From the NCBI RefSeq assembly GCF_004769555.1, contig NZ_RQFY01000001.1, positions 744,001 through 808,000 of the forward strand: a stretch of DNA of 64,000 nucleotides, read 5' to 3'. Position numbers and translations under genes: made by a program. Shown here one piece after another: positions 29,279 to 37,801 of this stretch. Each line of letters opens with the position of its first letter. Position 1 is the first letter of the stretch. This DNA is from Leptospira koniambonensis. GTDB lineage: Bacteria > Spirochaetota > Leptospiria > Leptospirales > Leptospiraceae. The notes under the pieces are model-generated. The model worked only from the letters and a program-made list of their open reading frames with translations, made no database searches and was not told the DNA's origin.

Positions 29279-30802
29279 TTAGAACGCGTGGTTGAAGTTT
29301 ACGAATAGCTGCTTATCTTCTTTGGAAACAGCATAGTCGAACATGATGATCGTTGTTTGGTTCCAAGCAATCCTGAGTCCGAGACCTCTGGAATATTTAT
29401 AATCCTTAGTTCCAACCTTATGCTCGTCGTCCCAAATCCGTCCAAAATCCAAGAATGGAACTAAGTTAAATGCGAAGTGTTGTCCAGCAACTGAAAGGGA
29501 ACCAAACTTCCAACGAAGTTCGATATTACCCCAACCCATTGCACGTCCCACGAAACGGTCTTGTTTATAACCTCTTAATGTAGTACGTCCTCCGAGTCCG
29601 GAAATCACACCTTCTGTTCCCCACATGTTCCTATATTCGAAGAATGGAGCATCACCTTCAGTAACGGAGAAACCGCCTCGCCCTGCGATAACCAATTTGT
29701 CGAAAACCTTCGGAAACGGACTCCAGAAGAATTTTGCCTGAGTGAAATATTTGGAATAATCGAAATCAGATCCGAAAGTTTTTGCAGATCTTTCGTAAGT
29801 TGCTTCTAAGAAAACACCTTGGTTTGGATCCGGTTCCAAGTCTCTTGTGTCATACACAACACCTAAGCGAAGTGTATTTACCATACCACCATGGTAACCT
29901 AAGATCTTTCCTGAATTATAATCTTCGGTGATCTTAGTAGTACCGTTAATCGCCTTTCCACCAGAATTGATCCCGAGTCCATCTAAGTAAGGATCGGAAG
30001 CATTCGCAAGAGTTCCGTCAAATGCTCTTACAATATTCTGGGACATACGCATTCCCGCAACTAGTCGGACAGTTCCTCCGACATAAGATCTTTCTCCACT
30101 GAGCATTGCTGTAGGAGAGATTAAATTATATCGGTTGTACTGAGAGTCTGTAACTCTAAATCCGTTCTGAGCCGGAAATCCGTTGTATACAGAACCGTTA
30201 ATATCTACAGGATCGCCAGGGCCACCTGGTCTAGTATAAGCCAAGTTTCTTTGTTGGTCAGCAAAAGTTGAGTTTGTATGAACCGTCCCACCATCCTGGT
30301 TTCTATCCGTATAACTTAAGGTTTGTAGAGAAGATTCTCCTAAACCGAAGAATAACGTATTCGGGTTGGCATCATAAACACCTTCACCTCTTAAACGCCA
30401 TTGTGTTCCGAACACATAAGGAGCGTCGAAAGCAACGTCTTGATACTGACGTTGTTTTGTAGTATTGAAGTATTGAGCATAGATCCTGAATTTGTAAGGT
30501 GTATATTCAAAAAATGGATCTTCTTTTTTTCCATTATTATATGCGAATACACGAATACCATAACCAATCCCTGTATTCGGATCTGAATTTAAAAGAGGAA
30601 GTCCAGTTGGGAACCAACCTTCCTTCTTCTTTTCTAGATCCTTTTTACAAAGTTGTCTTTTAGGACTTATGTAAAATGGTAGATCCGTTCTCTCGGGAGG
30701 TTTTTCACAACCATCCAAGAGCCCTGGATCAGCGGAGATATTTTGAGTCGATACAAAGGCCAATATAGCAATTATGCCAATGCGAATGAGGAAATGCTTC
30801 AT
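29279..30802 (-). CDS. Omp85/BamA-like outer-membrane barrel, copy B
   Basis: 507 residues from the ATG at 30802, preceded by CCAGGTACTGC; a further in-frame start at 30862 adds no signal-like sequence. Same design as copy A: signal peptide, Cys-containing N-terminal region ([26 protein letters not shown]), barrel with [11 protein letters not shown] and a final FNHAF. By eye roughly two thirds of residues match copy A, with loops much more different than strands. This suggests diverged ligands or antigenic difference with a shared lipoprotein partner. Confidence 0.85.
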   Translation of the reverse strand: MKHFLIRIGIIAILAFVSTQNISADPGLLDGCEKPPERTDLPFYISPKRQLCKKDLEKKKEGWFPTGLPLLNSDPNTGIGYGIRVFAYNNGKKEDPFFEYTPYKFRIYAQYFNTTKQRQYQDVAFDAPYVFGTQWRLRGEGVYDANPNTLFFGLGESSLQTLSYTDRNQDGGTVHTNSTFADQQRNLAYTRPGGPGDPVDINGSVYNGFPAQNGFRVTDSQYNRYNLISPTAMLSGERSYVGGTVRLVAGMRMSQNIVRAFDGTLANASDPYLDGLGINSGGKAINGTTKITEDYNSGKILGYHGGMVNTLRLGVVYDTRDLEPDPNQGVFLEATYERSAKTFGSDFDYSKYFTQAKFFWSPFPKVFDKLVIAGRGGFSVTEGDAPFFEYRNMWGTEGVISGLGGRTTLRGYKQDRFVGRAMGWGNIELRWKFGSLSVAGQHFAFNLVPFLDFGRIWDDEHKVGTKDYKYSRGLGLRIAWNQTTIIMFDYAVSKEDKQLFVNFNHAF

Positions 30803-30834
30803 GCAGTACCTGGAAATTTTTATGGAATTCGCAA

Positions 30835-30862
30835 TGTATAATAGTGTCTGACCCAATGTCAA
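30835..30862 (-). promoter_or_regulatory. Promoter of barrel copy B
   Basis: On the minus strand TTGACA (30862-30857), a 16-nt spacer and TATACA (30840-30835), about 35 nt before the ATG. It is a closer match to consensus than promoter A and lacks the direct repeat. Confidence 0.5.
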
Positions 30863-30969
30863 ATTTATTCCTGGAACCTTTTCTTTTGATCAAGGGTCAT
30901 GGGCTTCAACTTGAACCTTATTCTAAAATTATTATACCGTTTGTTCGAAATAAGAATTTAATTTTTAAC

Positions 30970-31009
30970 AATACTGAAATGTTTCAGTCTCGGAAAACAT
31001 TTCAGTATT
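30970..31009. terminator. 15-bp inverted repeat after the carboxylase operon
   Basis: AATACTGAAATGTTT (30970-30984) and AAACATTTCAGTATT (30995-31009) pair perfectly around a 10-nt loop. It lies 18 nt past the biotin-carrier gene stop and upstream of promoter B. No T run follows on either strand, so an operator is an alternative. Confidence 0.45.
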
Positions 31010-31027
31010 GGCGCGCGTGGAAATTTG

Positions 31028-31507
31028 TTATTCGCCTAATTTGATCAGAAGCTGGTCTTGGGAAACAATATCACCTGGATGAGCGAGTACCTCTTGTACT
31101 TTTGCATCTGCTCCAGCCTTCAATGCATGCTCCATCTTCATTGCTTCCACAACTGCTAGAGTTTGTCCTTTTTTTACAGAATCTCCAGACTTCACTTCTA
31201 CCTTGATGATCTTTCCTGGCATTGGACTTTTGATCTCTAAAGAAGCAGCCTGTGCATCCGAAACTTCTCTTCCTTTGATCGCAAATTGGAATGTTTTTCC
31301 CTTTGTATGGATGAAAAGTTTCCCGCTTCTAAGTAATGCAACACTTCCATCAGGTAAAGAATAAGAACCATCTTCTTCTTTATTCCAAGAATAATGAGTG
31401 AGAAGTGACTCCCATTTTTTTTCAGGACCAAATAGTCTGGAAGAAGGATCACCCAGATCCAATACATATTCTTTTTCTTTCCATTGGAGTCGAAACAAGC
31501 GGTTCAA
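31028..31507 (-). CDS. Biotin-carrier (BCCP) subunit of acyl-CoA carboxylase, TTG start
   Basis: 159 residues from the TTG at 31507, which overlaps the biotin carboxylase stop as TTGA and has GGGGAGA 8 nt upstream. The C-terminal 70 residues form the biotinyl domain with the attachment motif EAMKMEH. Residues about 1-85 resemble the BT linker domain of the methylcrotonyl-CoA carboxylase alpha chain. The neighbouring carboxylase ends where that chain would continue, so the two products together have the length of one alpha chain. The carboxyltransferase (beta) gene is not in the window. Confidence 0.85.
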   Translation of the reverse strand: MNRLFRLQWKEKEYVLDLGDPSSRLFGPEKKWESLLTHYSWNKEEDGSYSLPDGSVALLRSGKLFIHTKGKTFQFAIKGREVSDAQAASLEIKSPMPGKIIKVEVKSGDSVKKGQTLAVVEAMKMEHALKAGADAKVQEVLAHPGDIVSQDQLLIKLGE

Positions 31508-32979
31508 GATATTTCTCCCCAAACTCCGTTCGGCCCAACAGCATCCCATACGGAGGAAGTTTTTACTGTACGGTTTGCAAGAAAAGAAGCGGTTCTCATG
31601 AGTGCTTCTTTTTCTTCTCCAAATTCTTCCCAAACTACTTTATGTTTTTCTAAAAAGTGAGTATCTGTATTTCCCTTTACGAATTCAGAATGTTCCAATA
31701 TTGCTTTTAGATAATTCAGATTTGTGATCGGCCCGAATACGATTATTTCTTCGAGACCTGCGATCAGATTTTTACGTGCTTCTTCTCTTGTTTTGCCGAT
31801 CCCTATCACTTTCGCAAGCATAGGATCGTAATAAAGAGAAACTTCGGAACCAGTCACTACTCCCGAATCAATTCTTAGGTTTTGGGTCTCAGGGAATCTT
31901 GCGAGTTCTATCTTTCCGATAGAAGGTAGGAACTCATTCTCAGGATCTTCTGCGTATAATCTGACTTCGATTGCGTGTCCGCTTTGAGAAGGAGATTTTC
32001 CGGAGGTGAGTTTTTCTATACTCACACCTTCTGCAATTCGGATCTGCCATTCGACTAGATCGAAACCAGTTACAGATTCAGTAACTGGATGTTCTACCTG
32101 AAGTCTCGTATTCATTTCCAAGAAGTAGAAGGATCCATCTTCTCCCAAAATGAACTCAACTGTTCCTGCGCCAATATAACCAATAGAAGAAGCGGCCTTA
32201 ACTGCTACTTCACAAATCTTTTGTTTCAGTTCAGAAGGCAGATTTGGTGCGGGGGATTCCTCCACTACTTTCTGGTGTCTTCTTTGGATGGAACATTCTC
32301 TTTCGAATAGATGGATTACTCTTCCGGAAGAATCTCCGAATACCTGAACTTCTATATGCCTAGGATTTATAATATACTTTTCTAAAAATACTCTTGCATC
32401 CCCGAAAGCATTTCCTGCTTCTCTTTGGGCAGATTCTAATGCAGGTAAAAATTCTTCTTTCGAAAAGACACGTTTCATCCCCTTTCCGCCACCGCCTGCG
32501 CTTGCCTTGATCATGACCGGGAACCCGATCCTCTCTGCTTCTTTTAATAAAACAGAATGTTCCTGGGAATCCCCTTCATATCCAGGAACAACAGGAACTT
32601 TGGCCTTCTCCATTGCTGCACGAGAACGGATCTTATCTCCCATTAGGTCCACAGTTTCTGCTTTAGGTCCTAAAAAAGAAATTCCCGCTTTAGAAAGTTC
32701 TCTTGCAAATTCAGCCTTCTCGGATAAAAACCCATAACCTGGATGAACCGCATCCGCACCAGTTTCTTTGATGGCTCTTAATATATTAGGAATTACTAAA
32801 TAAGATTTAGAAGGTTCTGACTCCCCTAAATAAAAAGAAAAATCCGCTGCTTTTACAAATGGCGCATCTTTATCTGCATCTGAATATACAGCTACAGTTT
32901 CAATGCCCAACTTTTTGCAGGTTTTTTGGATACGAAGAGAGATTTCTCCCCTATTTGCGATGAGTAGTCTTTTGATCAC
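31504..32979 (-). CDS. Biotin carboxylase subunit of acyl-CoA carboxylase
   Basis: 491 residues, GTG start overlapping the preceding stop as GTGA. ATP-dependent carboxylation of biotin. Motifs: LIANRGEISLRI at the start, the ATP-grasp Gly loop ASAGGGGKGM, ERECSIQRRHQKVVEE, FYFLEMNTRLQVEHPVTE. The last 40 residues (ASFLANRTVKTSSVWDAVG) go beyond a stand-alone AccC and resemble the methylcrotonyl-CoA carboxylase alpha chain. Substrate (methylcrotonyl-, acetyl- or propionyl-CoA) cannot be fixed without the beta subunit. Confidence 0.9.
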   Translation of the reverse strand: MIKRLLIANRGEISLRIQKTCKKLGIETVAVYSDADKDAPFVKAADFSFYLGESEPSKSYLVIPNILRAIKETGADAVHPGYGFLSEKAEFARELSKAGISFLGPKAETVDLMGDKIRSRAAMEKAKVPVVPGYEGDSQEHSVLLKEAERIGFPVMIKASAGGGGKGMKRVFSKEEFLPALESAQREAGNAFGDARVFLEKYIINPRHIEVQVFGDSSGRVIHLFERECSIQRRHQKVVEESPAPNLPSELKQKICEVAVKAASSIGYIGAGTVEFILGEDGSFYFLEMNTRLQVEHPVTESVTGFDLVEWQIRIAEGVSIEKLTSGKSPSQSGHAIEVRLYAEDPENEFLPSIGKIELARFPETQNLRIDSGVVTGSEVSLYYDPMLAKVIGIGKTREEARKNLIAGLEEIIVFGPITNLNYLKAILEHSEFVKGNTDTHFLEKHKVVWEEFGEEKEALMRTASFLANRTVKTSSVWDAVGPNGVWGEIS

Positions 32980-33773
32980 TTGGATTTAGAAGAGACAGGT
33001 TCACGCACTGTTCCGACCTCGGAATCTAATGCGATCTTTTCCTGGCTCATGGTTTCGTATAAGAAATCTCTAAAACTCTCCCAGGTCTCATGAGTCCAGG
33101 GTTCGTATCTTCCTATAAATTTATATCCCACTTTAGCAAACATAGGCTCCGTTTGGTAAGTTGTGATCCCTGATTTTAGGACAACTACCACAGGAATTTT
33201 ATTCTCATATGCGAGTTTAATCATCCCTTTTTGCATAGGTTGTATAATTTCAGAATAAGAATTATGACCTTCTGGATAAACTATATAAGAAGTAGTAGAA
33301 AGTCCTTTTATTAAATTACGAACTGATACTGCGATTGTAGCAGCTTTAGAAGTTTCAAAAACCTGAGAGCCCATTGCCTTCATCCACCAATAAGCCACTA
33401 AAGTTTTTTTGATCACTTGGTTTGCAAGATACGGTTTATTTACTACTAGGCAATCATAAGGAAAATCTATTTCGTTTACATGATTTAAGAAGATCATATG
33501 ACCCTTTTCAGGGATCTGCATTTCATTCTTTATCATTAGATCCGTTTTAGTCATTTTAATGACTGCGGTTCCCCAAGTTTTAGAACCCTTTAGAAAAGAG
33601 ACGTACTGCTTTTCTCTATTACCTATGATCGCATAAAAAATCCCGGCGATCATATTCGGAAATGCTACCGTAAGTACCAGTCTTAGGGTTACGACATAGG
33701 TGCGTAATACCAGCTTACGATACTTCGGGGAAAACCTGCCCAAACGGCTTTCCATAAACTTGAGTGGATTCAT
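32976..33773 (-). CDS. plsC: PlsC-like 1-acylglycerol-3-phosphate acyltransferase
   Basis: 265 residues. It has the acyltransferase HX4D motif NHVNEID (His98, Asp103) and a second block YPEGHNS where the usual EGTR is EGH. A hydrophobic N-terminal stretch (about 25-50) anchors it to the membrane. It would transfer an acyl chain to lysophosphatidate or a related acceptor. First gene of the carboxylase operon with a 4-nt overlap, an unusual pairing of lipid acylation with CoA-ester carboxylation. Confidence 0.8.
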   Translation of the reverse strand: MNPLKFMESRLGRFSPKYRKLVLRTYVVTLRLVLTVAFPNMIAGIFYAIIGNREKQYVSFLKGSKTWGTAVIKMTKTDLMIKNEMQIPEKGHMIFLNHVNEIDFPYDCLVVNKPYLANQVIKKTLVAYWWMKAMGSQVFETSKAATIAVSVRNLIKGLSTTSYIVYPEGHNSYSEIIQPMQKGMIKLAYENKIPVVVVLKSGITTYQTEPMFAKVGYKFIGRYEPWTHETWESFRDFLYETMSQEKIALDSEVGTVREPVSSKSK

Positions 33774-33910
33774 GCGAACTATGCTTTAGTACATCACTGA
33801 ACAAGGAAAGCAAATTCTTAGAAGTATTCAAAAGGAGAAACACGATTGCAATAAATCTTCTTGGACATAACTTACAATGTTCGCTTTAACTATAATGGAA
33901 TTGCAGAAAT

Positions 33911-33945
33911 AAAAAAGCCCGTCCCCTTTCGGAAACAGGCCTTTT
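33911..33945 (-). terminator. Terminator after the periplasmic protein gene
   Basis: On the minus strand GGCCTGTTTCC pairs with GGGGACGGGC with G-U pairs around GAAA, followed by six T. It lies 27 nt past the stop at 33972. Confidence 0.7.
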
Positions 33946-33971
33946 CATTTTTTCAGAAGAATGGAAAGATC

Positions 33972-35081
33972 TTATTTATTCGGTTGGCTTGCCGCTGCAG
34001 CTTGTTTTCTTTTTGCAGCTCCTGGAGGAATTTTATCTCCCAGAAGTTTTTTACGAGTCTCAGCATCCCAACGAAGATACAGCTTATTGTCGATCTCGTC
34101 GTCATAAACTCTACCTAAAATATCTACAGCATCTCTACGGTAATCATCAGGAATTCTTTTATCGAATACAGGACTCATTCTATTATCTGCACGGACCAGT
34201 GGGTTAGTAGAGAAGTCATAAGTAACTCCTTCTACAGAAACAACTTCGCCAGGAGTGACCTCTCCGATCTCATTACGAGTCTCTTCAGACTTAGCATCAG
34301 ATCTTTGCAGATAATAATTATCATAAGGATACTTAAGTTTGAAAATATTCATCGCATTGGCTCTTGCGTCCCTGCAAAGATTGATCGCTCCCAAATACAT
34401 TTCGATACGATGTTTTCTATGCTCAGGTTGGAGCTTTTGGTGTTTTTCCAAATGTTTTTCTATTTTAAGTGCGTTATTCCTAGCTTCTTTGGCTTCTCCC
34501 AAGAATTGATAACCTAACTCCATATTTTTTTCGATGGTGTATTTATTCACCACGTAATGGAATTCTCTTGGGTTGTACATTCTGCGGGTATAAGGAGCTT
34601 CTCTATTCTCCTTAATGTCCGCGCGGATATAACTTGTTTTTCCGTATTCCACAGAAATATCCACAAGTGCTCTATCCATAGGATTGTTTGGATTTTTCTT
34701 TTCGATCGCTGTTTTTAGGATCTCTTCTGTTCTTTCCACATAAGCTTGAGAAAGTTCTTCCAAAAGAAGTTCCATTCCAAGTTGGGATTCCAAAAATCTA
34801 CGATAAGAATTTACATAATTCCCTTCGAAGAAATACAAAAGTCCTTCTTGGTATAATCTTTTTAGTTCTTTGTATTTCGCGAGTCTTTCCCCATCTGCCT
34901 GGGTTTGCCCGTTTCCGGAGGATTTTACCTCTCCAGGATAATTTTTTACAACAGGCTCAATCGCTCTTAGATATGTTAAGAGTTCTATCCTCTTCTTATA
35001 CGATTTCATAGAAACGGCTTCGCCGTGTAATAGAACTGGGGCGACTAACATCGCAATCATGAAAACGAGAAGTTTTTTCAT
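33972..35081 (-). CDS. Exported helical protein of unknown function
   Basis: 369 residues with a signal sequence (MKKLLVFMIAMLVAPVLLHGEA). The mature part is mostly helical: KELKRLYQEGLLYFFEGNYVNSYRRFLESQLGM resembles a TPR-like pair; later it has RMYNPREFHYVVNKYTIEKN and a Lys/Ala-rich tail with QAAAAS. No named domain. Leptospiral proteins of this type are usually annotated hypothetical. Divergent from the DUF2225 gene, with its own terminator. Confidence 0.65.
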   Translation of the reverse strand: MKKLLVFMIAMLVAPVLLHGEAVSMKSYKKRIELLTYLRAIEPVVKNYPGEVKSSGNGQTQADGERLAKYKELKRLYQEGLLYFFEGNYVNSYRRFLESQLGMELLLEELSQAYVERTEEILKTAIEKKNPNNPMDRALVDISVEYGKTSYIRADIKENREAPYTRRMYNPREFHYVVNKYTIEKNMELGYQFLGEAKEARNNALKIEKHLEKHQKLQPEHRKHRIEMYLGAINLCRDARANAMNIFKLKYPYDNYYLQRSDAKSEETRNEIGEVTPGEVVSVEGVTYDFSTNPLVRADNRMSPVFDKRIPDDYRRDAVDILGRVYDDEIDNKLYLRWDAETRKKLLGDKIPPGAAKRKQAAAASQPNK

Positions 35082-35215
35082 TGGAGGACCTTTTCCTTAG
35101 CATCTTCCTGAGAAGACCGGGTTCAACCCGAAAATCGTGCTTTTCTTCTTAGTCTATCGGTTAGAATACGGTGAGAATTGACGCTTCCGGCTCGATTTTT
35201 CCGGAAATTCTTCGT

Positions 35216-36097
35216 ATGACAGCAACTGCATTAGCCCAAGGCAAAAAAATCTCGTTTCGTAACAAAGAAGATACGGTCTGCCCTATCTGTAGCGAGGTCC
35301 ACCAAAGAGAAAGTATGTTCCAAGGTGGAGGAAGGCTTATCGCAGGCAAACTCACCCAGGAATTACGTCGCTTATACGAAAAAAACAAAAAATTCGGCAG
35401 GGTCTCCCCTAACGATTACGTTCTAAACGTATGCCCACGTTGTCTTTATACTGCATTTCCTAAGGACTGGTCAAGCCTAGATGCGGATGAACTCGCAAAA
35501 TTGAGAGAATCCGCAGAGATTCGACGTAAAAACATAGAGTCCATCATGGGACCTACTGATTTCTACCAGGAAAGAAACCTGATCCTGGGAGCTGCATCTT
35601 ATCTATTAGCGATTGAATGTTACCAATCCAGAAAAGTGACAGTAGCTCCTACACCTAAAAAAGCGGTCTGTGCAGTCCGAGGTGCCTGGTACTTTGATGA
35701 TGTAAATACAGAATTTCCAGGTTTAGGTTACGATAAGATCCGGGACCTTCTCTATCAAAAGTCTGCCGGCTGGTATACTGATACAATGGAAATCATGCAG
35801 TCCGGTTCCGAACCAGTGGATGCTGCTTCTTATCTACTCGGACCTGATACTGACAAAAACTGGGGATTTGACGGAGTTATTTATCTTTCCGCGTATCTCA
35901 CAATGAAGTTCAAGGAAGAACTTGCCTCAGATGCTGCTTCTAAACTGAACCTTCTAATCCGTGCCAAAAGAACTCTCTCTAGACTGTACGGTTCGGGTAA
36001 GGCTTCTAAATCCAAACCTTCCGTGATCATTGATATGGCCAAAGAACTCTATGATGAATACAATAAGATCATAGAAGAAATGGGCGGAGAGAAATAA
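35216..36097 (+). CDS. DUF2225 domain protein
   Basis: 293 residues from the ATG at 35216; a GTG at 35171 would give 308 residues but lies 4 nt past a TAGAAT -10 element (35162-35167), so it would leave almost no leader. Two CxxC pairs (CPIC near 30, CPRC near 75) suggest a zinc site in an otherwise helical protein, as in the DUF2225 family. Function unknown. Plus strand, 58 nt before truA, so co-transcription is possible. Confidence 0.72.
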   Translation: MTATALAQGKKISFRNKEDTVCPICSEVHQRESMFQGGGRLIAGKLTQELRRLYEKNKKFGRVSPNDYVLNVCPRCLYTAFPKDWSSLDADELAKLRESAEIRRKNIESIMGPTDFYQERNLILGAASYLLAIECYQSRKVTVAPTPKKAVCAVRGAWYFDDVNTEFPGLGYDKIRDLLYQKSAGWYTDTMEIMQSGSEPVDAASYLLGPDTDKNWGFDGVIYLSAYLTMKFKEELASDAASKLNLLIRAKRTLSRLYGSGKASKSKPSVIIDMAKELYDEYNKIIEEMGGEK

Positions 36098-36155
36098 GAG
36101 AATTGTCTCACCCTTCTCCTCTTAGTCGTATTCCATCCCATTTTTGCTCCCGACT

Positions 36156-36983
36156 ATGACAGAAGATCCTAGAAACTATGCCCTGCTGATTGAATTCGAT
36201 GGTGGATGTTTTTTCGGATACCAAAGCCAGAAACAATCTCCCACAGTTCAGGAAGAAATAGAGAAGGCTCTGGAAATCCTGCTGAAAAAACAAACTAGGA
36301 TCTGGGGAGCAGGAAGAACAGATACTGGTGTTCACGCTAGAGGAATGATCGTAAATTTTAAGACGGACTCCCCTATTTCCAACCTGTCGAAGTTCCTACT
36401 AGGAATGAATGCACTCACCGACCGGGGTCTGGCAATTCATGAGATCACAGAAGTTCCCCTGAATTTTAATTCTCAATTTTCCTGTACTGCAAGAGAGTAC
36501 GAATACCTTTTAGTGAATGCAAGGTTCCCGAGACCAGTTTGGAAAAACAGAGCATTCTGGTACCAACATCGGATTGACGTTTCCCGCTTAAGAGAAGAAC
36601 TGGAACTACTAAAGGGAGAGCATGACTTTCGAAGCCTGGCAAAAGCCACTTCGATGCGGAACCGTAGGACAACTACTCGGGTCATTTATGATGCTTGCCT
36701 TATAGAAAGTGAAGAAGAGCCCGGACTTCTTCGTTTACGGATCAAGGCAAACGGTTTCCTCCATAATATGGTCCGGATCCTGACCGGAACACTTTTTGAA
36801 ATAGCGATCGAGAAGCGCAAAGAGACGAATATATTGAAAATACTTTCTTCCAAAGATAGAACCATAGCAGGGATCACTCTCCCCCCTTACGGATTGTATT
36901 TTCTAAAAGCGTACTACGATTCTGTTCCAGAAATAGATCGTATGTACCAAAGCAGAAAAGAATTCGGCGGGGTTGCTAGATGA
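36156..36983 (+). CDS. truA: tRNA pseudouridine synthase A
   Basis: 275 residues from the ATG at 36156. It makes pseudouridine at positions 38-40 of tRNA anticodon arms. The catalytic Asp is in GAGRTDTGVHARG (Asp56); KANGFLHNMVRILTGTL near 210 is the second signature. A TTG 12 nt upstream is a less likely start. It overlaps the next gene by 4 nt (ATGA). Confidence 0.92.
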   Translation: MTEDPRNYALLIEFDGGCFFGYQSQKQSPTVQEEIEKALEILLKKQTRIWGAGRTDTGVHARGMIVNFKTDSPISNLSKFLLGMNALTDRGLAIHEITEVPLNFNSQFSCTAREYEYLLVNARFPRPVWKNRAFWYQHRIDVSRLREELELLKGEHDFRSLAKATSMRNRRTTTRVIYDACLIESEEEPGLLRLRIKANGFLHNMVRILTGTLFEIAIEKRKETNILKILSSKDRTIAGITLPPYGLYFLKAYYDSVPEIDRMYQSRKEFGGVAR

Positions 36984-37801
36984 AAAAACTACTGCCAATC
37001 GCATTTTTACTTTTTCCTTGGGCGCAAGCATTCTCTGTACCGGACCAACCGGATAATAAAGCTGTAAAATATCAGGGAGAAAGACCTATTTCTCCTCTTA
37101 TAGATTTCAGTAAGATAGGGAATAGTTTTAAAAATGGAGAATTGATCCTGGCACAAGCTGGTGGAAATCTTCCTTCTTCAGGACTTACGCATTCAGATAA
37201 AAAAGACAGCACCGATGATGAGGAATTAGAGGAAGAACTTCCTACATTCTACGATAACAGAAAACCTGAAATAGGCGCCTGGGTCGGAGCTTCTAACCCA
37301 TTCCCTGGATCAGAGGCCCAAAAATATTTAGATACTACTTTGGGTGGTGGATTCTTCTATAGAGTTCCTTGGCCTTGGATCTTTTATGTAGAAGTGGGAG
37401 CTTCTTATTCTAACTATTTGTCCAGGTCAGAAAGAGCGCTTACCACAATCCCAGTTTATTCTGCACTCTGTTATAAACTTCCTTTCGAACTTCCAATCAC
37501 ATTCATGGTCAAGGCTGGATTCGGAGAAACCTATGTGGTTGCAAGACCCGCAAACACTTCCCGTTGGAACGATACTTTATACGCTGGATTTGAAGCCAGT
37601 TTCGTGGCAGGCAAGAAGATCCGGATCGGTATCCGACTGGATTATAATAAAATTTATGAGTCAGATTTAAATTCACCTGCGGAAACAAAGTATCCTTATG
37701 TAGGTCCTACTGTAGATCCAAGGTTGAATAACCCGTATTATTATAATAAAGTGGATACAGAATTTTTCCATTTCGGTTTAATGGTGAGCGTATTCTTATG
37801 A
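36980..37801 (+). CDS. Outer-membrane barrel-like protein
   Basis: 273 residues with a signal peptide ending AFS. After an acidic linker (DDEELEEELPTF) the region from about 90 shows barrel-like strands (YVEVGASYSNYLS, FMVKAGFGETYVVA, IRIGIRLDYNKIYE) and ends FGLMVSVFL. It overlaps truA and the following lipoprotein gene by 4 nt each, so the three are coupled. A lipoprotein-barrel pair is suggested. Confidence 0.7.
   Translation: MKKLLPIAFLLFPWAQAFSVPDQPDNKAVKYQGERPISPLIDFSKIGNSFKNGELILAQAGGNLPSSGLTHSDKKDSTDDEELEEELPTFYDNRKPEIGAWVGASNPFPGSEAQKYLDTTLGGGFFYRVPWPWIFYVEVGASYSNYLSRSERALTTIPVYSALCYKLPFELPITFMVKAGFGETYVVARPANTSRWNDTLYAGFEASFVAGKKIRIGIRLDYNKIYESDLNSPAETKYPYVGPTVDPRLNNPYYYNKVDTEFFHFGLMVSVFL

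Noticed and set aside
30970..31009. Insertion-sequence terminal repeats around the barrel cassette
   Set aside because: The 15-bp repeat is a local hairpin with a 10-nt loop, with no partner on the other side of the cassette.
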